Source: Caulobacter segnis (GTDB lineage: Bacteria > Pseudomonadota > Alphaproteobacteria > Caulobacterales > Caulobacteraceae). Taken from it: 64,000 nt of DNA. Below, piece by piece: positions 22,914-30,875 of the stretch (position 1 is the first letter of the stretch; each line of letters starts with the position of its first letter). The translations under genes were made by a program, and so were the position numbers. The notes beneath the pieces are model-generated. The model saw nothing but the letters and a program-made list of their open reading frames with translations. It was not told where the DNA came from and did not search any database. The DNA is taken from contig NZ_CP082923.1 of NCBI RefSeq assembly GCF_019931575.1, positions 2,170,001 through 2,234,000 on the forward strand, given 5' to 3'.

Positions 22914-25900
22914 CGGGGCATCCAGACCCGGACCAGCGAGAGCAGCTTGTCCACATCGATGGGCTTGGCCATGTAGTCGTTGGCGCCGGCGGCGATGCAG
23001 CGCTCCTGGTCGTCGGGCATGGCCTTGGCGGTCAGCATCAGGATCGGCAGTTTTTCCCACCGTCCGTCGCCGCGGATCTGTCGAGCGGCGGTCAGGCCGT
23101 CCATCACCGGCATCATCACGTCCATCAGCACCAGGTCGATGGCGCGGGCGGGATCCTCGGCGGAACGGTCCAGGGCCTCGATGGCCTCCTGGCCGTTGCG
23201 GGCGATCTCGACGATGGCGCCGCGCGGCTCCAGCACGTTGGTCAGCGAATAGACGTTGCGGATATCGTCCTCGACGATCAGCACGCGGCGGCCTTCCAGC
23301 ACCGCGTCGCGGTTGCGGGCCTTCTGGATCATCTTCTGCTGTTCAGGCGGCAGCTCCGACACCACCTGGTGCAGGAACAGCGAGACCTCATCGAGCAGGC
23401 GCTCGGGCGACTTGGCGCCCTTGATGATGATCGAGCTGGAATAGCGGCGCAGGCGCTGCTCGTCGTCGGCCGACAGGTCGTGGCCCGTATAGACGATGAC
23501 CGGCGGGAAGGCGTGGTCGCCGTCCTGGCTGAGGGTCTCCAGCAGGGAATAGCCCGAGGCGTCCGGCAGGGAGAGGTCCAGCACCATGCAGTCGAAGGTC
23601 TGGCGCCGCAACTGCTCCAGGCATTCGGCCGCCGTGCCGACTCCCACCGTCTCGACGTCGCCGGACGACAGCAGCTTGCCGACCGCCTCGCGCTGCACCG
23701 GATCGTCCTCGACGATCAGGATCCGCCGAACCGTGCTTTCGAGCTTCGACTCCAGGGTCTTGAGCACCCCGGCCAGCTCGTCGCGCTTGACGGGTTTGAC
23801 GAGGTAGCCGATCGCGCCCAGCGACAGGGCGGTCTGGCTGTGGTCGGCGGCCGACACGACGTGGATCGGGATGTGGCGGGTGGTGTCGTCGCGCTTGAGA
23901 CGATCCAGGACCATCAGGCCCGACTCATCCGGCAGCCCCACGTCCAGAACCACGGCGCTGGGCTTGAACTGTCGAGTCAGCTTCAGGGCTTCCTCGGCGG
24001 TGGAGGCCACCAGGCACTGGAAACCCATCTCGCGCGAGAGGTCGCGAACGATGCCGGCGAACTTGTCGTCGTCTTCGACGACCAGCAGCAGACGGCGCGC
24101 GTCGGCCAGTTGCTCGCGATCGTCCTCGACCGTTTTGGGAAGCGGCGCGGACCGAGGCGCGCGGGGCTGGGGGGGCGGCGCGGCGGGCTCGCTGCGCGAG
24201 GGCTGCTCGCGCGGCGCTACCCGGGCGGGGTCGTAGGCGAGGGGGACGGTGACCGTGAAGGTGCTGCCTTCGCCCGGTCGGCTCTCCAGCGTGATCGCGC
24301 CGCCCAGCAGTCGCGCCAACTCGCGGGAGATCGACAGACCAAGGCCCGTGCCGCCGTACCTGCGGCTGATGGTGCCGTCGGCCTGACGGAAGGCCTCGAA
24401 GATGCTTTCCTGCTGCTCGGGCGGCACGCCGATGCCGGTGTCCTTGACCGCGAAGGCGAGGCGACCGTCGCTGGCGGGACGGATGTCCAGCCGCACGCCG
24501 CCGGTTTCGGTGAACTTGAAGGCGTTGGACAGCAGGTTCTTGAGAATCTGCTCCAGGCGCTGGCGGTCCGTCTCGATCACCTTCGGGCAGGCCTTGGCGA
24601 CGTGGATCTCGAAGTCCAGCTTGCGGGCGTTGGCGACGGGTTGAAACATCTGGTTCAGATCGCCGGTCAGGCGCTGCAGCGCCAGGTTTTCCGGACGCAC
24701 CTCGATATGTCCGGCCTCGATCTTCGACAGATCGAGGATGTCGTTGATCAGGGTCAGGAGGTCGTTGCCCGAAGACTCGATGGTCTGGGCGAACTTGACC
24801 TGCTCGGCCGACAGGTTGCCGTCGGGATTGTCGCTGAGCAGCTTGGACAGGATCAACAGCGAGTTCAGCGGCGTCCGCAGCTCGTGAGACATGTTGGCCA
24901 GGAAGTCCGACTTGTACTGGCTGGCTTGCTCCAGTTCGCGGGCCTTCAGCGAGACGGCGGCGCTGGTGCGTTCCAGATCGTCGCGCTGGGCCTCCAGTAT
25001 CTGGGCCTGTTCCTCAAGCTGACTGTTGGTCTGCTCCAGTTCGGCCTGCTGCTGTTCCAGGCGGACCTGCGACTCCTTCAGCGCGCGGCCCTGTTCCTCC
25101 AGTTCCTCGTTGGAGACCCGCAGTTCCTCGCTCTGGACCTGCAGTTCCTCGGATTGACGCTGAGTTTCTTCCAGAGCGTCCTGCAGCAGCGAGCGATAGC
25201 GGGCCGAGCGCAGGGCCATGCCGATCGACTCCGCCGCGTTGGTCAACAGGTCTAGAACCCGATCGTCGACATCGTGCAGGAAGCCCAGCTCGATGACCGC
25301 GTTGACGGCGCCGTCGGCATGGGTGGGCACGAGCACCAGATGGCGGGGCTTGTCCTGGCCCAGGGCCGAACCGATGGTCATGTAGCCTTCGGGAACATCA
25401 TGGATAATCGTCGCCTCGCCCTCGGCGGCCACCTTGCCTAGCAAGCCTTCCTTGAGATTGAACCGGGTTGGGGTGCTGGCGTCGGGCGGTACGCCCAGGG
25501 CCGCCACGCGGTTGAAGCGGCCGCCTTCGCCCTTGAACAGCGCGCCCGCCTGGAAGCCGAGGTATTGCGCCAGGAAGGTCAGGATGCTGTCGCCCAGGCC
25601 TTCTACGGATTGGTCGCCCATCATCGCGGAGGCCAGGCCGACCTGGCCCGCTTGCAGCCATTCGCCCCGGACGTGCGCGCGTGCGGCGCGGCGGACAAGA
25701 TGGAAGACCAGGACCGTAAGCCCGGCGCCCAGCAGGCCCGAGAGCACGCCGCTGAACAGGGCCGTTTGATAGGCTCCATCCATTTCCGCCAGGCGGATGT
25801 CGCGCAGACGGTTTTCTTCCTGCTGCATGACGGCCAGCTGGCGTCGGACGGCGTCCATCTCAATCTTGCCGCGGTCGGCGGCGACGATGGCCAGCGCCGC

Positions 25901-26338
25901 CTGGGCGTTGTTGTTGCGGCGTAGGGTGACGGTTTGGTCAAGCTCGGCCAGCTTGGCGGTGATGTGACGTTTCAGCAGGCCGAGATTGTCCTGCTGGACG
26001 GAATTGTCGCGCGTGAGCGCGCCGAGCGCCTCGACCTTGGTGGCGACGTCGGTGACAGCGACCTGATAGGGCTCCAGGTACTTGTCGTTGCCCGTCAGCA
26101 GATAGCCGCGCTGCCCGGTCTCGGCGTCCTGCATCGTCGACAGCAGTTCGTCGATGGAGATCAGTACGTCGTGCGTGTGCCAGATCCTCTGGCTGTTCAC
26201 GCGCAGGGTCTGGACGTTGCGATAGGCGATCACGCCGCTGACCACGAAGAAAGCCAGGACCAGCCCCAGCCCCAGCGCCGTCCAGAGCTCGACCCTCGAG
26301 CGTGAAGGCGACGCGCGGTGAGGTTTGTTCAACGACAT
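22910..26338 (-). CDS. CHASE3-GAF hybrid histidine kinase with three receiver domains
   Basis: A 1142-residue sensor. TM1 is at 18-40, a CHASE3 periplasmic domain at about 42-190, TM2 at 193-215, and a GAF domain at about 235-380. A long Gln/Glu-rich coiled coil (385-475, with repeats of QSEELQ type) precedes HisKA with H485 in NMSHELRTPLN and the ATPase domain (NLLSNAFKFT, DTGIGVPP, GTGLGLSI, to about 700). Three receivers follow with phospho-acceptors D799, D921 and D1073. The Pro-rich 705-735 stretch links kinase and receivers. It heads the operon; receiver 2 lacks the usual lysine context (IIKGAKSP), so it may be degenerate in switching. Likely a multi-input stress or surface sensor. Confidence 0.93.
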   Translation of the reverse strand: MSLNKPHRASPSRSRVELWTALGLGLVLAFFVVSGVIAYRNVQTLRVNSQRIWHTHDVLISIDELLSTMQDAETGQRGYLLTGNDKYLEPYQVAVTDVATKVEALGALTRDNSVQQDNLGLLKRHITAKLAELDQTVTLRRNNNAQAALAIVAADRGKIEMDAVRRQLAVMQQEENRLRDIRLAEMDGAYQTALFSGVLSGLLGAGLTVLVFHLVRRAARAHVRGEWLQAGQVGLASAMMGDQSVEGLGDSILTFLAQYLGFQAGALFKGEGGRFNRVAALGVPPDASTPTRFNLKEGLLGKVAAEGEATIIHDVPEGYMTIGSALGQDKPRHLVLVPTHADGAVNAVIELGFLHDVDDRVLDLLTNAAESIGMALRSARYRSLLQDALEETQRQSEELQVQSEELRVSNEELEEQGRALKESQVRLEQQQAELEQTNSQLEEQAQILEAQRDDLERTSAAVSLKARELEQASQYKSDFLANMSHELRTPLNSLLILSKLLSDNPDGNLSAEQVKFAQTIESSGNDLLTLINDILDLSKIEAGHIEVRPENLALQRLTGDLNQMFQPVANARKLDFEIHVAKACPKVIETDRQRLEQILKNLLSNAFKFTETGGVRLDIRPASDGRLAFAVKDTGIGVPPEQQESIFEAFRQADGTISRRYGGTGLGLSISRELARLLGGAITLESRPGEGSTFTVTVPLAYDPARVAPREQPSRSEPAAPPPQPRAPRSAPLPKTVEDDREQLADARRLLLVVEDDDKFAGIVRDLSREMGFQCLVASTAEEALKLTRQFKPSAVVLDVGLPDESGLMVLDRLKRDDTTRHIPIHVVSAADHSQTALSLGAIGYLVKPVKRDELAGVLKTLESKLESTVRRILIVEDDPVQREAVGKLLSSGDVETVGVGTAAECLEQLRRQTFDCMVLDLSLPDASGYSLLETLSQDGDHAFPPVIVYTGHDLSADDEQRLRRYSSSIIIKGAKSPERLLDEVSLFLHQVVSELPPEQQKMIQKARNRDAVLEGRRVLIVEDDIRNVYSLTNVLEPRGAIVEIARNGQEAIEALDRSAEDPARAIDLVLMDVMMPVMDGLTAARQIRGDGRWEKLPILMLTAKAMPDDQERCIAAGANDYMAKPIDVDKLLSLVRVWMPR

Positions 26339-26618
26339 GAGGAACTCGAAAACGAAAACGCTGGAGTAGGCGGTGCGATGGGACGGATGTCTATCGGATG
26401 GCTGGCGGTTCGTGTAGCGACGCCGGCGGTCGGCGGCGACGATCCGGCCTGGTCGACCACGCGCGTATCACGCCGGGACCTGGCGTCATGGAAATCAACA
26501 GCGAATACACGATACCCCCGTACGCGCTCCAGCGCGTGGGGCACAAACGCCGCCCTATGGCAAAGGTTCCGAGACGATCGTTTTTGACAGACGTCAGACC
26601 TTGGACGGTCTTGCGCGG
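26339..26618. other. Intergenic region upstream of the hybrid kinase gene
   Basis: A 280-base stretch holding the promoter of the signalling operon and the 3' side of the PaiB-like gene. No operator or RNA structure that I can name is visible; short ORFs here look random. Confidence 0.4.
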
Positions 26619-27254
26619 CTAGACGCCGCGTCCGGCGTTCATTCGGCGCATCCAGCGGGTCAGCGCCGGATCCGGGTGAGCGGCCAGGATTTCCCGCAGG
26701 GACAGATCGGTCTCGTCCTGGCCCAGCTTGAACTTGGCGCTGATGTGGGTGACGCGCGCCTCGAAGGCGATGATCGCCCGCTCCATGGCGTCGTAGCGGG
26801 GACCGACATCGCGCGGGGCCCGGCCGGTTCGATCTTCCCGGTCCATGAAGCGCGTCAGGCGCTCCAGCGCTTCGTGGCCGAGGTCGGGGCGGAAGCGGAT
26901 CTCGGCCTCGATGCGCGCCTGGGCGTAGTTCCAGGTCGGCGCCCAGGTCGGCGTCGAGACCAGGGCCGGCGAGACATAGGCCTGCGGGCCGGTGAACAGG
27001 ATGGTCGCCGAGGGCGTGGCCTCCAGCGCGGCGTAAAGCGGATTGCGCCTGGCCATGTGGCCCAGCAGCGAGACGACGCCGCCTTCGGCGTCGGTGTTGG
27101 CCAGTAGGGGCAGCAGGGTGGCGACCCGCGCCGCCTGGTCGTTTCGGGGCGTGACCCAGGCGAGGGGAAACTCGTTGATCAGCGCGATCACGTCGTCCGG
27201 GCCGCCTCGGAAGGGATCGGGGGAGGGGGCGTCGGACGGCGTCGACTCGGACAT
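26619..27254 (-). CDS. FMN-binding split-barrel protein, PaiB-like
   Basis: A 211-residue flavin-binding protein of the PaiB (protease synthase/sporulation regulator) family: LINEFPLAWVTP, a hydrophobic core with LLGHMARRNPL, WNYAQARIEAEI (typical split-barrel WNY motif), and a C-terminal helix KFKLGQDETDLSLREIL (the family-typical KLSQN-like segment). The ATG at 27254 has GAGAGAA about 9 bases upstream; longer in-frame starts lack this. It is divergent from a MocR-like regulator, and the pair may be co-regulated through the 27-bp palindrome between them. Confidence 0.85.
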   Translation of the reverse strand: MSESTPSDAPSPDPFRGGPDDVIALINEFPLAWVTPRNDQAARVATLLPLLANTDAEGGVVSLLGHMARRNPLYAALEATPSATILFTGPQAYVSPALVSTPTWAPTWNYAQARIEAEIRFRPDLGHEALERLTRFMDREDRTGRAPRDVGPRYDAMERAIIAFEARVTHISAKFKLGQDETDLSLREILAAHPDPALTRWMRRMNAGRGV

Positions 27255-27361
27255 GCGCTGTTCTCTCGGCGTCGCGTCGACCGCGGGCGACGCTGCTTTC
27301 CTGGGCACAATCGGAAAGCGCCTGGCGCCGAACAAGCACCAAGACTGAGACCGTCACGGGT

Positions 27362-27388
27362 CCAGCGCGACGATTGCCGTGGCGCTGG
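27362..27388. promoter_or_regulatory. 27-bp imperfect palindrome between PaiB-like and MocR-like genes
   Basis: Arms CCAGCGC and GCGCTGG enclose inner arms ACG and CGT, pairing 10 of 12 positions. It lies 56 bases before the MocR start and 108 before the PaiB start, a good place for an operator used by the MocR-like protein. Confidence 0.45.
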
Positions 27389-27443
27389 CATGGGCGCATG
27401 TTGGACCCATAAGAAGAAGACTAGTAATGAGTGGAGGGGGCCA

Positions 27444-28922
27444 ATGGCGCGTCCGTGGAACATGGCGCTAGGCGAGGTGATCGATGCTTCGAAGCCGACG
27501 CCGCTCTACCTCCAGATCGTCCACGGCCTGATTCACGAGATCGAGCGGGGGCGACTGACCTCGGGGGCCTACCTGCCCAGCAGCCGGGGCCTGGCGACCA
27601 TGCTGGGGGTCAACCGCAAGACCGTGGTCCTGGCTTACGAGGACCTGATCGCTCAGGGCTGGCTGACCTCTCACGGCACGCGCGGGACCATGGTCTCGGA
27701 CGTCCTGCCCAAGTCAGCCCCGGCGCGGCCCGTCCGGCCTGAGCTGGCGGTGAAGAGCGTCGACGCCAAGGCGCCGGCCTACGCTTTCCACGCGCCGCCG
27801 GTCCGGCCCCTGGCCTTGCCCAGTGACACCCGCACGCGCCTGGACGAGGGCTCGCCCGACGGCCGGTTGTTCCCCGAGGAGGTGCTGGGCCGGGCCTACC
27901 GTTCGGCGATCCAGCGCGCCGCGCGGCACAACCGCATGCTCTATGGCGATCCGCGCGGATCGGCGGCGCTGCGAGATGGGATCGCCGCCATGTTGCGCAC
28001 CGAGCGTGGCCTGGCGGTGGGCCCCGAGAACATCTGCATCACGCGCGGCAGCCAGAACGCCATCTTCCTGGCGGCCCGCACCCTGATCTCCCCCGGCGAC
28101 ACGGTCCTCGTCGAAAGCCTGACCTATGAGCCGGCCGTGGCGGCCTTCCGGGCCTGCGGGGCCAAGGTCGAGGCGGTCGGGCTGGATGACCAGGGCGTCG
28201 ATGTCGAGGACGTCGAGCGCAGGTGTCGAGACGGCGGCGTGAAGGCCATCTTCCTGACCCCGCACCACCAGTTTCCGACTACCGTGGCCCTGCGGCCCGA
28301 GCGCCGGCTGCGCCTGCTGCTGCTGGCCCGGCAGTTCAACTTCGCGATCATCGAGGACGACTACGACCACGAGTTCCACTTCGAGTCGCAGCCGCTGTTG
28401 CCAATCGCCAGCTACGCGCCGTCGTACGTGATCTATGCCGGCTCGCTGTCGAAGCTGCTGCTGCCGGCCCTGCGGATCGGCTACATCGCCGCGCCCAAGG
28501 CCTTCATCGACGCGGTGGCTCATACGGTCTCGCTGACCGACGGCATGGGCAACGCCCTGACCGAGGACGCCGCCGCAGAGCTGATCGAGAGCGGCGAGCT
28601 GCGCCGCCACGCCCGCAAGGCCACACAGGTCTATGCCGCCCGGCGCCTGGCCTTCGCCGAGGCGGTTAGCGAGGCGTTCGGCGACCGCATCCGGTTCAAG
28701 ACCCCCGATGGCGGGCTGGCCTTCTGGCTGACCTTCCCGGACGAGGGCGACCTTGACCGGATCGAGGCCAACGCGCCGGACCTGGGCGTGCGTCTGGCGT
28801 CGTCGCGCTCGTTCGCGACCCGCGAGGACGCGGGCCGGGGCCTGCGCATCGGCTTCGCCAGCCTGCGCGAGGACGAAGCCCGCAAGGCGCTGCGCACCCT
28901 CGCCAAGGCCGCTGGGATCTAG
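27444..28922 (+). CDS. MocR/PdxR-type GntR regulator with aminotransferase domain
   Basis: A 492-residue regulator. A GntR winged helix-turn-helix (about residues 10-80: LYLQIVHGLIHEIERGRL, LPSSRGLATMLGVNRKTVV) is joined by a flexible Ala/Pro linker to a fold-type I aminotransferase-like domain with PLP lysine K337 in YAGSLSKLLLPALR and DDYDHEF as the pyridine-binding aspartate motif. Such proteins bind PLP and control PLP, GABA or taurine genes. The ATG at 27444 follows GGAGGGGG. It is divergent from the PaiB-like gene. Its TAG overlaps the opposing amidohydrolase stop (CTAG). Confidence 0.93.
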   Translation: MARPWNMALGEVIDASKPTPLYLQIVHGLIHEIERGRLTSGAYLPSSRGLATMLGVNRKTVVLAYEDLIAQGWLTSHGTRGTMVSDVLPKSAPARPVRPELAVKSVDAKAPAYAFHAPPVRPLALPSDTRTRLDEGSPDGRLFPEEVLGRAYRSAIQRAARHNRMLYGDPRGSAALRDGIAAMLRTERGLAVGPENICITRGSQNAIFLAARTLISPGDTVLVESLTYEPAVAAFRACGAKVEAVGLDDQGVDVEDVERRCRDGGVKAIFLTPHHQFPTTVALRPERRLRLLLLARQFNFAIIEDDYDHEFHFESQPLLPIASYAPSYVIYAGSLSKLLLPALRIGYIAAPKAFIDAVAHTVSLTDGMGNALTEDAAAELIESGELRRHARKATQVYAARRLAFAEAVSEAFGDRIRFKTPDGGLAFWLTFPDEGDLDRIEANAPDLGVRLASSRSFATREDAGRGLRIGFASLREDEARKALRTLAKAAGI

Positions 28923-30577
28923 GCCGAGTATCGCGCCTTGCCGCCCACGAAGGTGTGCAAGACCTTCACGTCCGGGATCTTCAGCGGGTCGATCGTGGTC
29001 AGGTCCGCGTCCAGCACCGTCAGGTCGGCGTAGTAGCCAGGCGCGATCTTGCCGGTGCGGTCGTCCATGAAGCCGGCGAAGGCGTTGTTGATCGTGTAGG
29101 CGGTCAGAGCCTGCTCCATGCTGACCTTCTGTTCGGGCAGCCAGCCGTTCGGATTGGCTCCGTCGATCGTCCGGCGGGTCACCGCGCCGTAGAGGCCGGT
29201 CAACGGATCCAGCGGCGCGACCGGCCAGTCCGACCCGAAGGTCACGGTGGCCCCGGCGTCCATCAGCGACTTGAAGGCGTAGGTGCCCTTCAGGCGCTCG
29301 GCCCCGATGCGCTTGACGGCCCAGCGACCGTCGTCGATGGCGTGGTAGGGCTGGACCGAGGCGATCACCTTCTGCTTGGCGAAGCGCGGGATGGCCGCCT
29401 GGCTCAGATGCTGGGCGTGTTCGATGCGGAAGCGGCGATCCTTGACGCCGTTGGTCTTCTCGACCTCGGCATAGATGTCCAGAATGTCGTCGTTGGCCTG
29501 GTCGCCGATGGCGTGGGTGGTCACGTGCAGGCCGATCTTGTCAGCGGCCGTGATCCATTCACGCAGGTTGGCCAGGGTGGTCACGCGCACGCCCGACTGG
29601 TCGGGCGCGTCGTCGTAATGGTCGTGAAACACCGCCGTGCGCGAGCCCAGCGAGCCGTCGGCTAGGCCCTTCAGCGCGCCCCAGCGCAGCCAGTCGTCGC
29701 CGCGACCTTCCTGGGCGACGATGGCGGCCATCTTCTCCCAGTCGACCAGCGGCACGAAGGCGTAGAAACGCGTGTCGGTCTCGCCCTTGGCCCGCAGGCG
29801 GCGCAGCGACTCGTAGGTGCTCCAGCTGATCTCGGGATTGTGGATCTGGGCCACGCCCTTGCTGAGCGCGTGGGCGATGCCCTGGCGCATGATCGCGTCC
29901 GTGTCGGCGTCGCTGAGGGCAGGGATCACGCGCTCGACCAGCGCCTTGGCGTTGTCCTTGACCACGCCCGTCGGCTCGCCATTGGCGTCGCGGACGATGA
30001 CGCCGCCCGGCGGATCGGGCGTATCGCGGGTGATGCCCGCCAGCTTCATCGCCACCTTGTTGAGCAGATAGAGGTGAAGGTCGGTGCGCGGCACAGCGAC
30101 GGGCGTGTCGGGCGTGACGGCGTCGATCCACTCGTGAGTCGGCAAGGCGCCGCCCAGGCGCTGCTCGTCCCACGAGCCGCCCAGAATCCACTTGCCCGGC
30201 CGGGCCTTGGCCACCGCTCCGATGCGGGCGGCGAAGTCGGCGCGGTCGGTGGCGCTGAGCAGGTCGGCCTGCGACAGGGTCGTCGAGCCGATCAGGAAAT
30301 GGGTGTGGTTGTCGGTGAAGGCTGGCATCAGGAACGCGCCCTTCAGGTCGACCACCTTGGTCGCCGAGGTGGCCAGGGCCTTGACCTGGTCGGTCCCGAC
30401 GGCCGCGATCCGCTCGCCGACGATGCCGACCGCAGACAGCCGGACGCCGCCGCCGGGCGTCCACACCCGCGCATTGGTCAAGGCCACGTCCAGGCCGCGT
30501 TCGGCGGCGAGCGCGCGCAGCGGCAGAAGGGCCGCCAGGCTGGCGCCCGCGCTGAGAAGGCTGCGTCGATCGATCAT
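28919..30577 (-). CDS. Exported amidohydrolase, YtcJ-like (Amidohydro_3)
   Basis: A 552-residue metal-dependent hydrolase with an N-terminal export signal (DRRSLLSAG then LPLRALAAE; the RR could be Tat-type). The metal site starts at DNHTHFLIG; other landmarks are the C-terminal FGSDWPVAPLDPL and the final AGKIAPGYYADLTVLD-like segment characteristic of the YtcJ group. Enzymes of this type hydrolyse amides or imides in exoenzyme style; substrate unknown. The ATG at 30577 has GAGGGG upstream. It is divergent from a TBDR-amidohydrolase operon, with 298 bases between. Confidence 0.87.
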   Translation of the reverse strand: MIDRRSLLSAGASLAALLPLRALAAERGLDVALTNARVWTPGGGVRLSAVGIVGERIAAVGTDQVKALATSATKVVDLKGAFLMPAFTDNHTHFLIGSTTLSQADLLSATDRADFAARIGAVAKARPGKWILGGSWDEQRLGGALPTHEWIDAVTPDTPVAVPRTDLHLYLLNKVAMKLAGITRDTPDPPGGVIVRDANGEPTGVVKDNAKALVERVIPALSDADTDAIMRQGIAHALSKGVAQIHNPEISWSTYESLRRLRAKGETDTRFYAFVPLVDWEKMAAIVAQEGRGDDWLRWGALKGLADGSLGSRTAVFHDHYDDAPDQSGVRVTTLANLREWITAADKIGLHVTTHAIGDQANDDILDIYAEVEKTNGVKDRRFRIEHAQHLSQAAIPRFAKQKVIASVQPYHAIDDGRWAVKRIGAERLKGTYAFKSLMDAGATVTFGSDWPVAPLDPLTGLYGAVTRRTIDGANPNGWLPEQKVSMEQALTAYTINNAFAGFMDDRTGKIAPGYYADLTVLDADLTTIDPLKIPDVKVLHTFVGGKARYSA

Positions 30578-30875
30578 GGACCCCTCGTCGTGTCTGTCAG
30601 TCGGGCCAGCCTGAGCGCTTCGCTCAGGGGCAGGAACATCCAATCCGTCTCTGCCCACGGGTCCAGCATTGATGGGCTTGGTCCCCTCGGCCTCCCATTT
30701 TTGGATGTTTTTGCTCCGCCATGAAAGGACAAGCCTCAGTCTCGCGGGCGCCGTGAGCAACGGCCGAGCGTCGCGAACAGGCGAGCCGGCCGTCGAGCAC
30801 CGCGGGGCGAGGGGTTTTCAAACACAGAGGGCGTCGGTCATCTCGCCGGCGTCCCGAAACTAAGGGGATCGAGAT
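30578..30875. other. Divergent promoter region, amidohydrolase and TBDR
   Basis: A 298-base region whose AT-rich segment (about 30697-30720, with runs of T) is the likely promoter zone. I see no convincing palindrome or RNA family. Confidence 0.4.
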
